A stretch of DNA of 64,000 nucleotides, taken from contig FN649739.1 in NCBI GenBank assembly GCA_000310025.1, forward strand, positions 1,692,370 through 1,756,369, read 5' to 3'. The stretch's first letter is position 1. Each line of letters begins with the position of its first letter. This document shows positions 13,001 through 23,557 of this stretch, in pieces. Both the position numbers and the translations under genes were made by a program. Source of the stretch: Ectocarpus siliculosus (lineage: Eukaryota; Sar; Phaeophyceae; Ectocarpales; Ectocarpaceae). The notes beneath the pieces were generated by a model. It saw only the letters and a program-made list of their open reading frames with translations. It was not told the origin of the DNA and ran no database searches.

Positions 13001-16000
13001 GTGAAAACTCGCACCAAACGTTACAACCCTCACCTCGGTTGCGAGATCTTGCAGGGAGTGCAGTTTCGATTTGCCGGCAGCAAGAGTGGCATCAACGCGA
13101 ATCCGCCACTGTCGCGACTTGATGCCAACCGTGAGCAGTTGCTGCTCCTCCATTTGGACTGGAATGCCTTCCGCCTCGATGAGCAGGGCTTCCAGTGCCT
13201 GTAGCGTGGTCGGTTCGCCAGACTCGAGCATGTCCTTCACTCGTGTCATCCACTCTTCTGCATTCTCGATGAGGTCGTTTGTATGGCTGAATTCCTTCAT
13301 GTCCATTTCCACTCCAGTTGTCGATGAAGAGCTGAGCAGACCCTTCACATGGCTCAAGTCCACCTGTGGCCGACCCAAGCGGGTTCACAATGATTGCAGA
13401 CGAGTTGTAAGGAACAAGCATTTAGTGTGTACGATACGGGTAAACGGGAATACAGCAGTGCGGGGAATGGCCGGGTAACCCAGATAAATTTACCAGATAC
13501 AGGGTATGGGATTGAGCATGTCACCCTCCTTTTAGAGGAACGCCAAGCGTGATAGCAAGAACCAACACCGCAAAATCACTACCGCCGTAGAGGCTACAAG
13601 TAACCCAAGCACAGCGCTCGGCTTGCAAATTTCGTCAAACCAATAAATGGGAAATATGCTGTGCACCTTTTCGGCCTCAGCATCCGGAGCGTTGCGCCGG
13701 GTTGATCTCTGCTTTGGTACAGCCTTGCGAACCTTGTCCAGCCACACGCGTGCTTTGTCCATCTTGGCTCGAAGTTCAGACAGTTTCGGGCCCGGGTCCA
13801 CCGCCAGCTTGTCGGCCTCGGTTAGGAGCTTGTCAAGCTCGCGGAGCTGGATGGAACCCGCCAATGCAGCTCTTGCTTTGCTAAGCCAATCATTCACAGC
13901 GGCAAGGTGTTTCTTGAGCCTGGATGATTCCGGAAAATCTAACCCGGACGCCTTCACTTTGTCCATTAGCGTTTGAGCCTGAAACGTTCAAGACAGGGCA
14001 AACAGACAGACCAGTCATGTGTGGAGGCGGGATGATATCCACCGATCGCATTACACAGTATGTTCTGGTCGCTATGACTCTAGTTAAGCGCAAACCGTTT
14101 GGGCATAGGGCGGCACGTACCGTAGCCAAAGCCGGTTGTGGCTTCAAGCGTCGACCAGAAGGAAACACCTCTGCGATGGTAGCTGCCAACGCGGTGGTAC
14201 CTGAGTCAGGGACATTGGCGGGCAGAGTGAAGTCAAGAAGCGACGGACAGAACCGTTTCGGGCGGGTAACAATATGGTGGGCGTTGAAAAACTAGGTAGA
14301 CGTACTATAATATATAATAGGGGTCTACCTGGTTGTCTGTGAATGTTGGTCGAGAGTGTGAGGAACTCAGGCGGTGACCGATTCTACCTTGCATTGACTT
14401 TCTGCGAAACACACGATATGCATCACTGAACGTGTGTCAAACCAGATCCACATCTCACTTTCAACTCGTTCCTGTAGTTGTAGTCTCTGGTCCAGGTGGA
14501 CAGGAATGAGCTCTGCCTCGTCGAGGACGTTACGCAGAGTCGAAAGCTGGACGCAGTTCGAGCGCCCGGCTCTACCCCGGACCGGAGCTTGGAGAGTAGT
14601 GAGGATTTCGTCCACCTTGCGTTGCCATTCAACAGCCGCGTGAATAATGCGTGCCACCTCATCCGCCTCCGCAACGCTCACGTTCAGACTGTTTGCTTCC
14701 GACAAAAGTCTCTGGAGGTCCGCTATGCTAGCAGCATTGTCCCCGTTCACCTTTCGTGGGTCCAAGCCCGGATTGAGAACGTCCGCGACGTTTGCCACCC
14801 ACTCTCGGGCCTTCGTTACCATATCCCAGATCAATGCCACCGATTGTTGAGCCTGGTCGACGAAATCCTCTGCTCGAAAGACCGTACGAACCAATGAAAA
14901 GAGGGACGAATGCATCAACGTGAAACACACACCCGTTGTCCCGAGCACATGCTACTCTAACACAATGACGACTGCCCTTGGCTCCCAAGGCTAAGCAACA
15001 GCCGTTCACAACTGCGTCACATTTCACTATCGATGTCGTGTGGAACCTGGGTGGCTTTCTCGCCCCTTCGCCGTTCCATCGCTGTTATTCTTTGTGTTGC
15101 ATTCAAATTCCTGCAGGTGTCCCGACCTACTTGGCTGCACGAGGATCCCTGCGGCCGTCTGCTCTTCCCGGGGCAATGTTTGCATGCGAATATTCAGAGC
15201 GAGTACACACGATGATATCTCGCCCGCCGAGCGTATTCTCGAACCCGCGTATGCGCGTGCGTTTGTCGCATACGTAATGACCCCAACATCTCCAGTACCA
15301 AAGAAATGACAAACCACCGAGGCGATCGAGAATGTTGACAGATACTTCGGAGTACAATTTTGGTACAAACCTCTCGGGATGCATGAGTAGTTTTACACCA
15401 ACCCTCTACACGCCAAAGGGATTGAAAAACATACACACTGCAACACAGGACGTACAAAACAGAACCACGAACTGTCTGGCACATTTGAATAGTAATCCGA
15501 GAGAGGGTACCCGCCTACCTCCAGGGGCTTGCTCCGGCGGAGGGAGAGAGGCGGCCTCGTCCAGAATAGCAACGCACTCCTCCAGAGACGGTTTTGGGGA
15601 AGGTTTGCGGGTGTGGCGAATTCCGCGCACTCGCTCTTGCACAGTTTTCCAGCGATTCTTGAAGGCAGCCCTGTCCGCACCTCGTCGGGACCTAGCGATA
15701 ATGAAAAACAAACGTGAGAAGCGTGCAAGCCCGGTGCTACAGCAAGTCAAGAGCACGAGACGAAAAGCACAAAGTAGATAGCATGGTGCAGGTGTTGCAA
15801 AACGAACCGCATGATGAGGGGAGAGTGCCGGCTACACATGCCGAACAACGTGAGCCGTTCGAATTTATCATACCCGGGCGGTGAGGCACATCTACAATGC
15901 ACTAACGGAGGAGACGAAAACCGACATGAACCATACACGAGTCGTCATTGGTAAACCCGAAAGCAGCCCGAAAGATAATATGCAGTAAGCAGCACAGCAG

Positions 16001-19000
16001 CACCCAAGGCTACAGACAACACCCGACCCCACATCGACGAGTAGATGCTACCGACACTACTACTTTGAATCTTGTGGGATTCGTCTGTTACGGCCGTTTT
16101 CATAGCTCGGAGGCATTACAATAGAGCTGGGGTGAGTGCATGTAGGAGGTGGATAGAAGGGATTGCCCACGACGTGTACAACGCTGCCTTTGAATGTTGA
16201 AGGTGACCGCTACCAACATTCTATAGAACGTCTTTTCTTGCGCCGAACCTGCCGAACCTTCACCGACAGTTGGGAGTCGATGTAGAAGGTGTGCGATCCT
16301 TGGTTATTTGGGTTATTTGGTCCACATGGGATAGATCCTAAGGCATTACGTCTTGTAGGTGCTAGGTTGGTGCACGTTGCAACAGTTAGGCGGTGACTTC
16401 ACCTCGGCTGCATTCTCACGACGTGTCGGACACCACAAGAACGTTGAGAGCATCGCACTTCGACATCGACAGTATTTATGTCGTCAAAGCCGTAACTGCT
16501 ATCTACGTCAGAGTAACACCGTAGGTTCAGGCACAGCAAGCACAAACTCCCCCCGAACAACACATGTCGAAACATACCCAGGAGGTAGCAAATACGGTAG
16601 GCACTATTGACGTGACCGCGCGCCTGAAACTCCTCCATGATATTTTTCGGCCCCTCCCTACCGGCGCTGCCAGGCGGCGGCAAGGCGGCCGGCCCCACCT
16701 GAAAGGCGATGATCACTGTAGGTACCACATTGCTGTTGGCAGTGCGCGGAAATCTCACAGCGCTCTGGAGCGGCAAAAGATTGAGATTCCCAGAAAAAAA
16801 AAATCCAGCACAAACTTCGGAGAACCGGATTGGACCGAAGCTGTTGAACTACTGTACTACAAGTATTGGGGAAAATATGTTTGACGTCTCACCGTTCTAA
16901 GTCCTGCGGGACGGCAATGGGTCCGACTTCGGTAACATCTTCTTCCGCCTCGCCGGAGTCGGCAGCGTCGTCGTCATCCCCGTCGTCACATCCGTCCTCC
17001 TCCCGCTCTGGATCCCATCCAGTTTCCTCTTCGTCTGAGGAACTCTCCAAGTTCTTCCGAACCAGCTCAGAGGGGTACATGTAGCCTCCAGCGTCGGAGC
17101 TCTCAAAGAAGCCTAGCGCGCTAAAACGCCTGGTATACGCGGATTGCCAGGATGATAGCTGCTGGGGTGGCCCTCGCTTGGCTTCACTCACCTCGAGTGA
17201 CCGTCCACCTGTGCTTGCCCAACCACGCACATGAACGCGGCGGAAAACACACGTGAGTTTCGCTCTGTAGATCATTTTTCGACACAAAGCCCCGCGAGCG
17301 ATCACATCTTAAATCACTCAGAACGATTCGTGCGGGAGCTGCAGCCGGGTGCACCCGTTGCAAAACCACGTCGGCAGAGGTCCAGCAGACATGTATCTCC
17401 TGCTAAGTTTTGATTGAATAATATCTTGGCGGGAAATCTCTGCACATGAGGTGCTTACATTCGCGAAAAACAATACCTGACGCAACCACCTTCAACTCTT
17501 CTTGTGCACCCCATATTTACCCCATCCCCTTCCCGTAACCCTATACCTGAAACACCATCGGCTGGCGTGAGACCGGTGTACTGGTTACCGTGGATAGTGC
17601 TAGGTTGGCGTGCGACGTGGTAGGTCAAGCTATGCAGTGCGTGTGACAATCGTATTCCGAGATTAATACCGCCAAATGACGTTGACTACGACAGTTACGC
17701 TAAAGGTCTGAGCTCTACAGCAGTAGCGTGCTGGTACAAGTGCATCTTTTGTGAAGCCATTCTCAATTCTGGACCCTAATCAAAGCAGCACTGGACCAAA
17801 GTAAAAATGCGTATCTTCTTCGTTCGTCTCGACAACCGCGTGTCCGCTCTTGCCGCAAAGGTGGGGAAAACAGACGCTTCCCGACGTTTCTAGTCCCGAG
17901 ATAAGCCACTCCATACTTGTAGGCAAGAAAAACAGCCAGATTTCGTCCTCTTCCAGCCCCGTTTCGCACCTGCACCCCCGGAGACCTGGCTTGTCATATG
18001 AAACTGAGCGCGACTGAGATCGCCGGCGTGCTTGTGGAGAAACTCCAGTGCCACCTCATCCGACTCGTCTGGAGCTAGAGAGTTGTTGGCGCCATTCCGC
18101 CACTTGAAGACGTCCGAATCGTACCCTCCGACAGCTTCTCCCGAAGACTGTTGCAGAAGGTTTCTCCCGAACAGGAGGAATCGGTCCACTGAGGGAAAGA
18201 CGAACAGCAGAGTGGCGGTTCTAAGCGCTGCGTTTGCGCCAGCTGGGCCAACAAGGATCTCGGAGAAGATATCCAAGAAAACCAGCACTCCTCACGCCCT
18301 CCTATATACCACCGATGTGTTGATTCTCACCTTCGCTTCGTCCAATTAGAGAGGGTGACCACACGCAATTCTCGTGCGCTGACACCTGGCCCGGGCGGAG
18401 ATCAGGAGTTGCTGAAAAAACAAAATATGCGAAGTAGACAACAGGACGCGCAAAAATCAGGGACTAGAGTACAAGACGGGGGTTGGAGATGATGGAGAGT
18501 TGGAGAGAGCGAACGCAAGGAGAGGGACAGACAGCTCTTTTATTTCCACACAAAGAACGTACAGTAATCATATGGCGCCCCGCGGCGAATATCCGACGCA
18601 CGCCACACTGCCTACCCGAGGTCAAAACATCTGCAGGCCGTTGCTTGTTCGGCACAGCTGTGTGTACAGAAACTTGTCTTCGGTCGTGAAGCGCGGCTTT
18701 TTCGAGGTGCAACACAGCAATATCTCCTGCCAAAAGGAGGGCATACAGCTTCCTCACCAGCACGCGGAGACGACGATCCCCTCGTAACCGCTCTATTAGA
18801 ATCTCCGCCTTGCAAGGCAGGAATATCTGCTTGATACATCCTTTGGTCGATCCGAGGCTCCTTGTATGGGTAGTGTGTCTTCTTCACCTCCTGGGATTGG
18901 TTGCTGCCTATTTGAAGCATGGGATGGTCTCGGGGTGAGGCAATGGTATTGCTTTCTACGAGCCTCTCCACCCCACGCCCCGCCGACTCACGTGCGCCAT

Positions 19001-19037
19001 TTGAAGAAGAATTCCCTCCGGTTCCTAATAAATCCAT
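7068..19037 (-). CDS. ELM2 / PLU-1-like / double PHD-finger chromatin protein, JmjC absent
   Basis: Large nuclear chromatin reader. Exons on minus: 19037-18758, 18188-17970, 17208-17192, 17161-16893, 15691-15519, 14869-14388, 13978-13667, 13363-13034, 12822-12598, 12430-11433, 10270-9814, 9659-9188, 9137-8861, 8512-8080, 7944-7716 and 7591-7068. All phases agree and give about 1,898 residues. Near the N-terminus [12 protein letters not shown] matches the ELM2 core and [16 protein letters not shown] its end. An acidic stretch follows (about 205-250), then PLU-1-type helical repeats (about 265-1300) like those of KDM5 demethylases. PHD 1 (about 1320-1372) has YCIC, DCKKC, YHQIC and CIRC. PHD 2 (about 1619-1665) has YCLC, QCDDC, WFHGSC and FECPGC, split by an intron. 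The tail is rich in P and Y with a KR-type nuclear signal ([13 protein letters not shown]). No JmjN, ARID or JmjC sequence is present. The start codon and the exon starting at 9137 are least certain. Confidence 0.85.
15692..16892 (-). other. 1.2-kb intron of the ELM2/PLU-1/PHD gene
   Basis: Longest intron of the gene, between the acidic exon and the first PLU-1-like exon. Both edges are clean (GTGAG donor at 16892, CGCTAG acceptor at 15692). Open frames inside are short and I recognise nothing in them. Confidence 0.6.
17192..17208 (-). other. Predicted 17-nt microexon of the ELM2/PLU-1/PHD gene
   Basis: Flanked by a GGCAAGCACAG acceptor and a GTGAGT donor. The previous exon ends in phase 1 and the next begins in phase 0; exactly 17 nt (2 mod 3) are needed to keep the frame, and it then encodes G-R-S-L-E across the junctions. 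Support is by phase and splice sites only. Confidence 0.5.
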
Positions 19038-19896
19038 ACCACACACCCTCTCCGTGCAGCGTGGCGTGCAGCGTGGCGTGTGTGGTCAGGTCCAGCTTTT
19101 GTGCAGGACGCCAAGGGGGTACGCAACCTGAATACAACCAAAAATGGGTATGCACCAAAGCCGGGGTTCCGCCGCTCTCGCTGCGCTGTGTCTTGGCCCG
19201 AGACTGTGCAGTTTGGTTGGCGTGTTCTACCGCGTTGTGCGTCCTCTTCACTCTTCACTCTACCTCTTCACCCTTCACCCTGCCCTGAGTTGCCCCCTTT
19301 TCTGACCCACTCCAGTCTCCAGCTCTTTTTCACGACGGGTTCTGCGACGGGTGCGTGCCAAAGTACAAGCGGAGGCGTGTGTTGATAGGTCAATACTGGT
19401 GCCGTTATATTTGGATGTCCCTCGCACGTCGAAGGAGCGTGTGTAGTACATACTTCGTATAATATGTTTAAAGTACAAGTAGCATGTTAGCATGTACCCT
19501 TTGCTGTTTTGCACGCACATACAATTCGTTGTACCATCCGACATTGTCTACCCCCCTATGTCGTTTTTGTAAACGCAGGAAGTAGCACCCAATTGACAGG
19601 ATCGTGTCAGTGTTGAACTTGAAGGCGACGTGCACACTCAAAAGTACCACAGTGCCAGGTACACACGGACTGTCTATCAGTATGTATGCTCAGCGTGTGT
19701 GTATCAACGGTATCCACTATCCACAATTTATTTGGTATTACTGTCGTACACAATGTAAATGTACGATGTGCTGCTCACATAATAAACAACCCAGCAGGGA
19801 ATTGTGAGAACCCCGAGATTAAAGATCAATAAATATGTGCTCAGCTACTTTGTGTGAGATGACGTAACTCAGCCACACATTCAGCAGTACGGACCT
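19038..19896. other. Upstream region of the ELM2/PLU-1/PHD gene; no gene seen
   Basis: No coding sequence is supported. A direct repeat of GCAGCGTGGCGT lies at about 19056-19080, close to the proposed start codon, and could belong to the promoter. The rest looks like unique non-coding DNA. Confidence 0.45.
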
Positions 19897-20300
19897 GCAG
19901 TTAAAAAAACTCTGTGAAGAAAAATAGGCTCAAATTTTTACGAAAGAAAAAAAAAAGGGCTAAGAAGCACAGCTCAGTCGGCCACAAAATGAGAAACGTC
20001 CCAATAAGAAACATCCCCCGAGACATATGAAACAATGGGTATATAGCTGGGGGAGCGTGTCCAAGAAGAAACGTCCCACTGCTGCTCCGTCCGTGCTCCC
20101 ACCCCCCTCCCGAGGGGAGAGTGGTTATTGTCGCGACGCCCCCCGCGCCCCAACGCCGCCGCGGGCTGCGCTACCCACTGGACTGCTGCTGTACTGTGTA
20201 GTACTGCCACATTATCGCGGACCACCACATGCTGTCCGCTGTACGGGTTTGATCGCACTCTCCACCGCCTCTCTTGAGGGCTTGAAGAAATTGATTGTCC
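19897..20300 (+). mobile_element. Diverged copy of the MITE-like repeat of 48741-49294
   Basis: Aligns by eye with the 48.7-kb element: a left part with AATAGGCTCA followed by AAGAAACGTC-like repeats, a C-rich middle, then ACATGCTGTCCGCTGTAC and a stretch ending TTGAGGGCTTGA, matching ACATGCTGTCTGCTGTAC and GTGAGGGCTTGA. The terminal inverted repeat is no longer clear here, so this copy is older. Confidence 0.65.
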
Positions 20301-20653
20301 TCAGGGATCAAAAGGCGCTGTCGACGTCTCGACCGCCTGCCCTTGATCAGTCCCTGGTGAAGCGAGAGGTGCTCGTAAAACTTGGCTTGGGTTGGTTCGG
20401 GAGAGTCACCACTCGTAGAGCATCTCAAAGTTCGCGTCACAACTACGACTACCGCGTCACGCTGCACTCTGATGGAAGCACACGCGGCGTGAAGTTGCCG
20501 TTGGAGTCATTTAGCACGGATGAAGCCGCGGCCGTTGGGGCGTGGGTACTGCTAGAGGTGGACAAAGAAGAGAGAGTCAGGAAGTCCCGGAGGGCGACAA
20601 CCCCCAATGTTCACCACACCGAGCTTGCTGGTGAATGCTGCCTGAATGTTTGA
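20280..20653 (+). pseudogene. Orphan coding fragment, beta-barrel-like (possibly transposon-borne)
   Basis: An open frame runs directly out of the MITE-like copy and encodes LVKLGLGWFGRV, YDYRVTLHSDGSTRGVKLPL and DEAAAVGAWVLLE before a stop at 20653. The pattern (G-W-F-x-G, then Y-x-Y-R-V, D-G, and a short helix) is like small Tudor-type beta-barrels. I cannot assign a family. It has no visible start of its own and may be an exon relic of an autonomous relative of the repeat. Confidence 0.3.
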
Positions 20654-20796
20654 TGTGTCGCTGTATTCTTAGCCAGCCATGAACAAGAAAATAAAAAATA
20701 AGAGAATCAGGAGGATGCGACAGTCCAAAGGAATAAGAAATGCCTACCAAGAAAATGGACGACTTGGGCTGGTCCTTCGACCCAAAAGAAGCTGGG

Positions 20797-22030
20797 CTGT
20801 GCACGGAGTAGAACCGCTCCGCGGAGCGGTTTTTATTTTTTTAAGTTCCACGGAGCGGAGCGGTTTTTTTCATTTGAAAATATCACGGAGCGGTGCGGAG
20901 CGGTTTATCCGAGGGCAAAAGTCTCACGGAGCGGAGCGGTTTTTTGTTCGTGTCACGGAGTGGAGCGGAGCGGTTTATCCGTAGTGCGGTTTTTTTCACC
21001 GAGCGGTTTCGCGTATTCCGTAGCATCAACCGCGCCAAACCGTGGCGTTGAGCACGCCGTTTTCCGTCAGAAAAAAACGTCGAAACCGCACCGATATCCG
21101 TACAAAATCGACGGAGTACCTTCGTGACAAACGTTGGGGTCGGTACACCGAAGACCGATTTTTCCGCACGGTGTGCTGTGGTTGGAGGCCGCCGGTGACA
21201 CCGTAGGCGTCCTCGCGGCTAGGACAGCCCGAACAGCCCCAAAAGAAAAAAGAAAAAGCCAGCTCTCAATTAATCAATTTTTCAGAAAGGAACCGTTCCC
21301 CACATCGATACCTCCTCGACTCATCATGTCATATGTTCCTGCAACACGTACAACAGCAGATGATTCCTCATTCGCCTGTCGTTTGTACTAGCACTCTGGT
21401 AACACCAGGTTTCTTGTGTATTCATCCAAATACATACGCCCCGATTTCACTCAGTCACATTCGACATCGACAACCACTTGCTCTCCCGCACGAGCGGCTT
21501 GGACAGATGCAGCTTCAGCCTTCCCAATAAACTGCGCTGCAAGCAGCTTCTTCCCCAACTCCATGTCCAACTTCATGATCTCGGGAATAAAATGGGGGTT
21601 AGACCTGAGGAACATCGCCATCTCGACACGGTCGGGCAGCATCGACTGCCGAAGATTGTTGTACACGAATCCCAGCCCCGAAAACTCCCTTTCTGATTGG
21701 CAACTATAATAATAGTACTGTCAATGCAAAGGTACACGCGAGCAAGCATGGACAAGATGGGGAATTGCGCAGCAGAAACAACGTTTCCGTGGAGGTCAAG
21801 ACGCGGGCTGCCGGCGTCCCGCCAGAAACCGAGGACGTCATAGTGTTTGTGTGTGGCGCGGACTGCTGTTTGTGTTTTTTTTTTCTTACTGTTGTGTGTG
21901 TTGGCACGGTTATTATGTCATTTATGTGGTGCTGTGAAAGTAGAACAGAACAAATATATATATACTCCGTGGGAAAAAACCGTGACTCCGTGGGAAAACC
22001 GTTACTGTATATTGCGGTTTTATCCATGCT
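20797..22030 (-). mobile_element. hAT-like DNA transposon remnant with subterminal repeats
   Basis: At 20820-21010 the motif CACGGAGCGGAGCGGTTT recurs at 20849, 20884, 20925 and 20954 with variants, the look of hAT subterminal transposase-binding repeats. At 21714-21451 the minus strand encodes a hAT dimerisation tail. At about 21960-22000 two ACTCCGTGGGAAAA units may be the opposite end. The body of the transposase is missing and no clean target-site duplication is visible, so the limits are approximate. Confidence 0.55.
21451..21714 (-). pseudogene. hAT transposase C-terminal (dimerisation) fragment
   Basis: About 85 codons: SEREFSGLGFVYNNLRQSML then PDRVEMAMFLRSNP. This fits the hAT C-terminal consensus S-x-x-R-x-F-S, R-x-x-L-x-P-D-R-V-E, F-L-x-x-N. 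The catalytic part is absent, so it is non-functional. Confidence 0.65.
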
Positions 22031-22047
22031 TGTTCAATGCAGCCCTA

Positions 22048-22930
22048 GTGATACCTCTACAGATTTGTGGTCCGTGGCTTTCGATTTTTTGTTGTCGAGT
22101 TCGGTGAGCTATGCATACTGCTGCGAGGTCCAATTATCCGATCTGGAGTCACACAGAACATTTCCTCCTCGGCTACATTGATGATTTTTACCGCGAAAAG
22201 CACCCCGTACATGTATAAGATGATGGATACTGAAGACATGTTCGGATCTCACACTCGTAAAACCACGTGATGGTGCACATTCGAGGATGTCTTGCACCTA
22301 TATCCTTCGGGACGTAGTTCGGTGGATGTGTTCTAGACGCAACAAATTTGGTACCCTTTCCAGCAGTTGTGGCACGGACACATTTTGTAGAGTATTGCAG
22401 GCCTCTTGTTGAGCGATCCAGGAACCGCCTGTTTTCTTTCCAAACTCTTAGCTTCAATACGAAGGTGCCATAACGATGAAAGTGCACGCCTTCGCAGCGA
22501 ACAAGGTTGGTACGCACAATCCAAGCCTTTGTGATGTACCGCTACGATTTTTCAGTCCGCACGTATGGAAACGAGACCTTTGTCATCGAGTTCGGCGAGC
22601 CACAACGCACCTCGGATGCTATTGTGGCGGCCCGACTCTGCAACGCTTAGAATCACTTTTGTTTTTGGCTAGACCAACATAAACGATGATGTGCGTAGGC
22701 TTCATATCGATCAGGGCGACGAGAAGAATGTGCCAGGAGAGAGCTATGCTGAAAACGGCGGTCGCAGGCACTCACGCAGGGTCTGATCTGCGGTCTCACT
22801 GCTTTGTCCTGCAAGCTTTCGAACTCGGGCCGCTACAGTAGCGTCTGAAGTCGTTACGTGTAACTCACCGAAGTCCATACAAAGGGTTCGGTTCGCACAT
22901 GGAGACAGAATTCTGTAGTGGTATATCACG
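22048..22930. repeat. Three copies of a ~110-bp protein-like module, one inverted
   Basis: Copies at 22048-22115 (plus), 22531-22650 (plus) and 22929-22800 (minus) share a GTGAT[A/G] start, then CTTTGTCATCGAGTTCGG-like sequence and GGCGGCCCGA. Translations are similar: MYRYDFSVRTYGNETFVIEF and IYHYRILSPCANRTLCMDFG, each followed by TSDA-[IT]-VAAR. The amino-acid level similarity suggests a former coding domain, perhaps AP2-like or transposon-derived. Family unknown. Confidence 0.55.
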
Positions 22931-23557
22931 AAGGGCCCGTTTACTCGCGAATAGTGCGGACGCTTTTACCGCGATGGTAGGTTCTTACTCACGTTAGAGT
23001 CCGAAAATCGAGCCTCTCCTGGGTTGCTGAAGAGGAGATCTGCACAAGTCCTCCGCGCCGTTAAGGTAGGGGTGGAATTGTTCGTGCATTTTCTTGAAAA
23101 AAACAGGAAACTCCAGCACGAATCTATTAATCACCGCCCCAAAACGTCGGCGGACGTCGCGAGGGCGTACATTCACCTTTTGTGCCATATTTACAGTTCA
23201 CCGGAAACAACACAACCGGTGCTAGTTTTATACCTTTCCCCCCCAAAGAAAACAGTTTATTAATTTACCTTCGGAAGCTCTCCAGTTAGTGAATAGGCGG
23301 GACTATAAATATTAGTGAGTAAACATCGAACGATGATCGACTCATGAGGTGATGAGAAAATGTTGTATTGGCAATCAAACCGCGTATAGAATATGACGTC
23401 TTCTAAAAGCTTCGCACGATTTAGGTTTTCGAGACCACATGTCAAATTGCTGAACTACCCAACATCGAGCCTGTGGCAGCCCCGGTAAATTTCCATTCCT
23501 CCTCTGTATCATGTATGCCTGGTACCCAAACGTCCACTGCCCTCGACAGGCGCCACC
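22931..23557. other. Upstream region of the 23558 gene
   Basis: No gene seen. The last bases (CGCCACCATG at 23551-23560) give a good eukaryotic start context for the next gene. Confidence 0.5.

Noticed and set aside
7068-19037. KDM5 (JARID1) histone demethylase
   Set aside because: PLU-1 and PHD parts fit, but JmjN, ARID, JmjC and the C5HC2 zinc finger are absent and an ELM2 domain is present.
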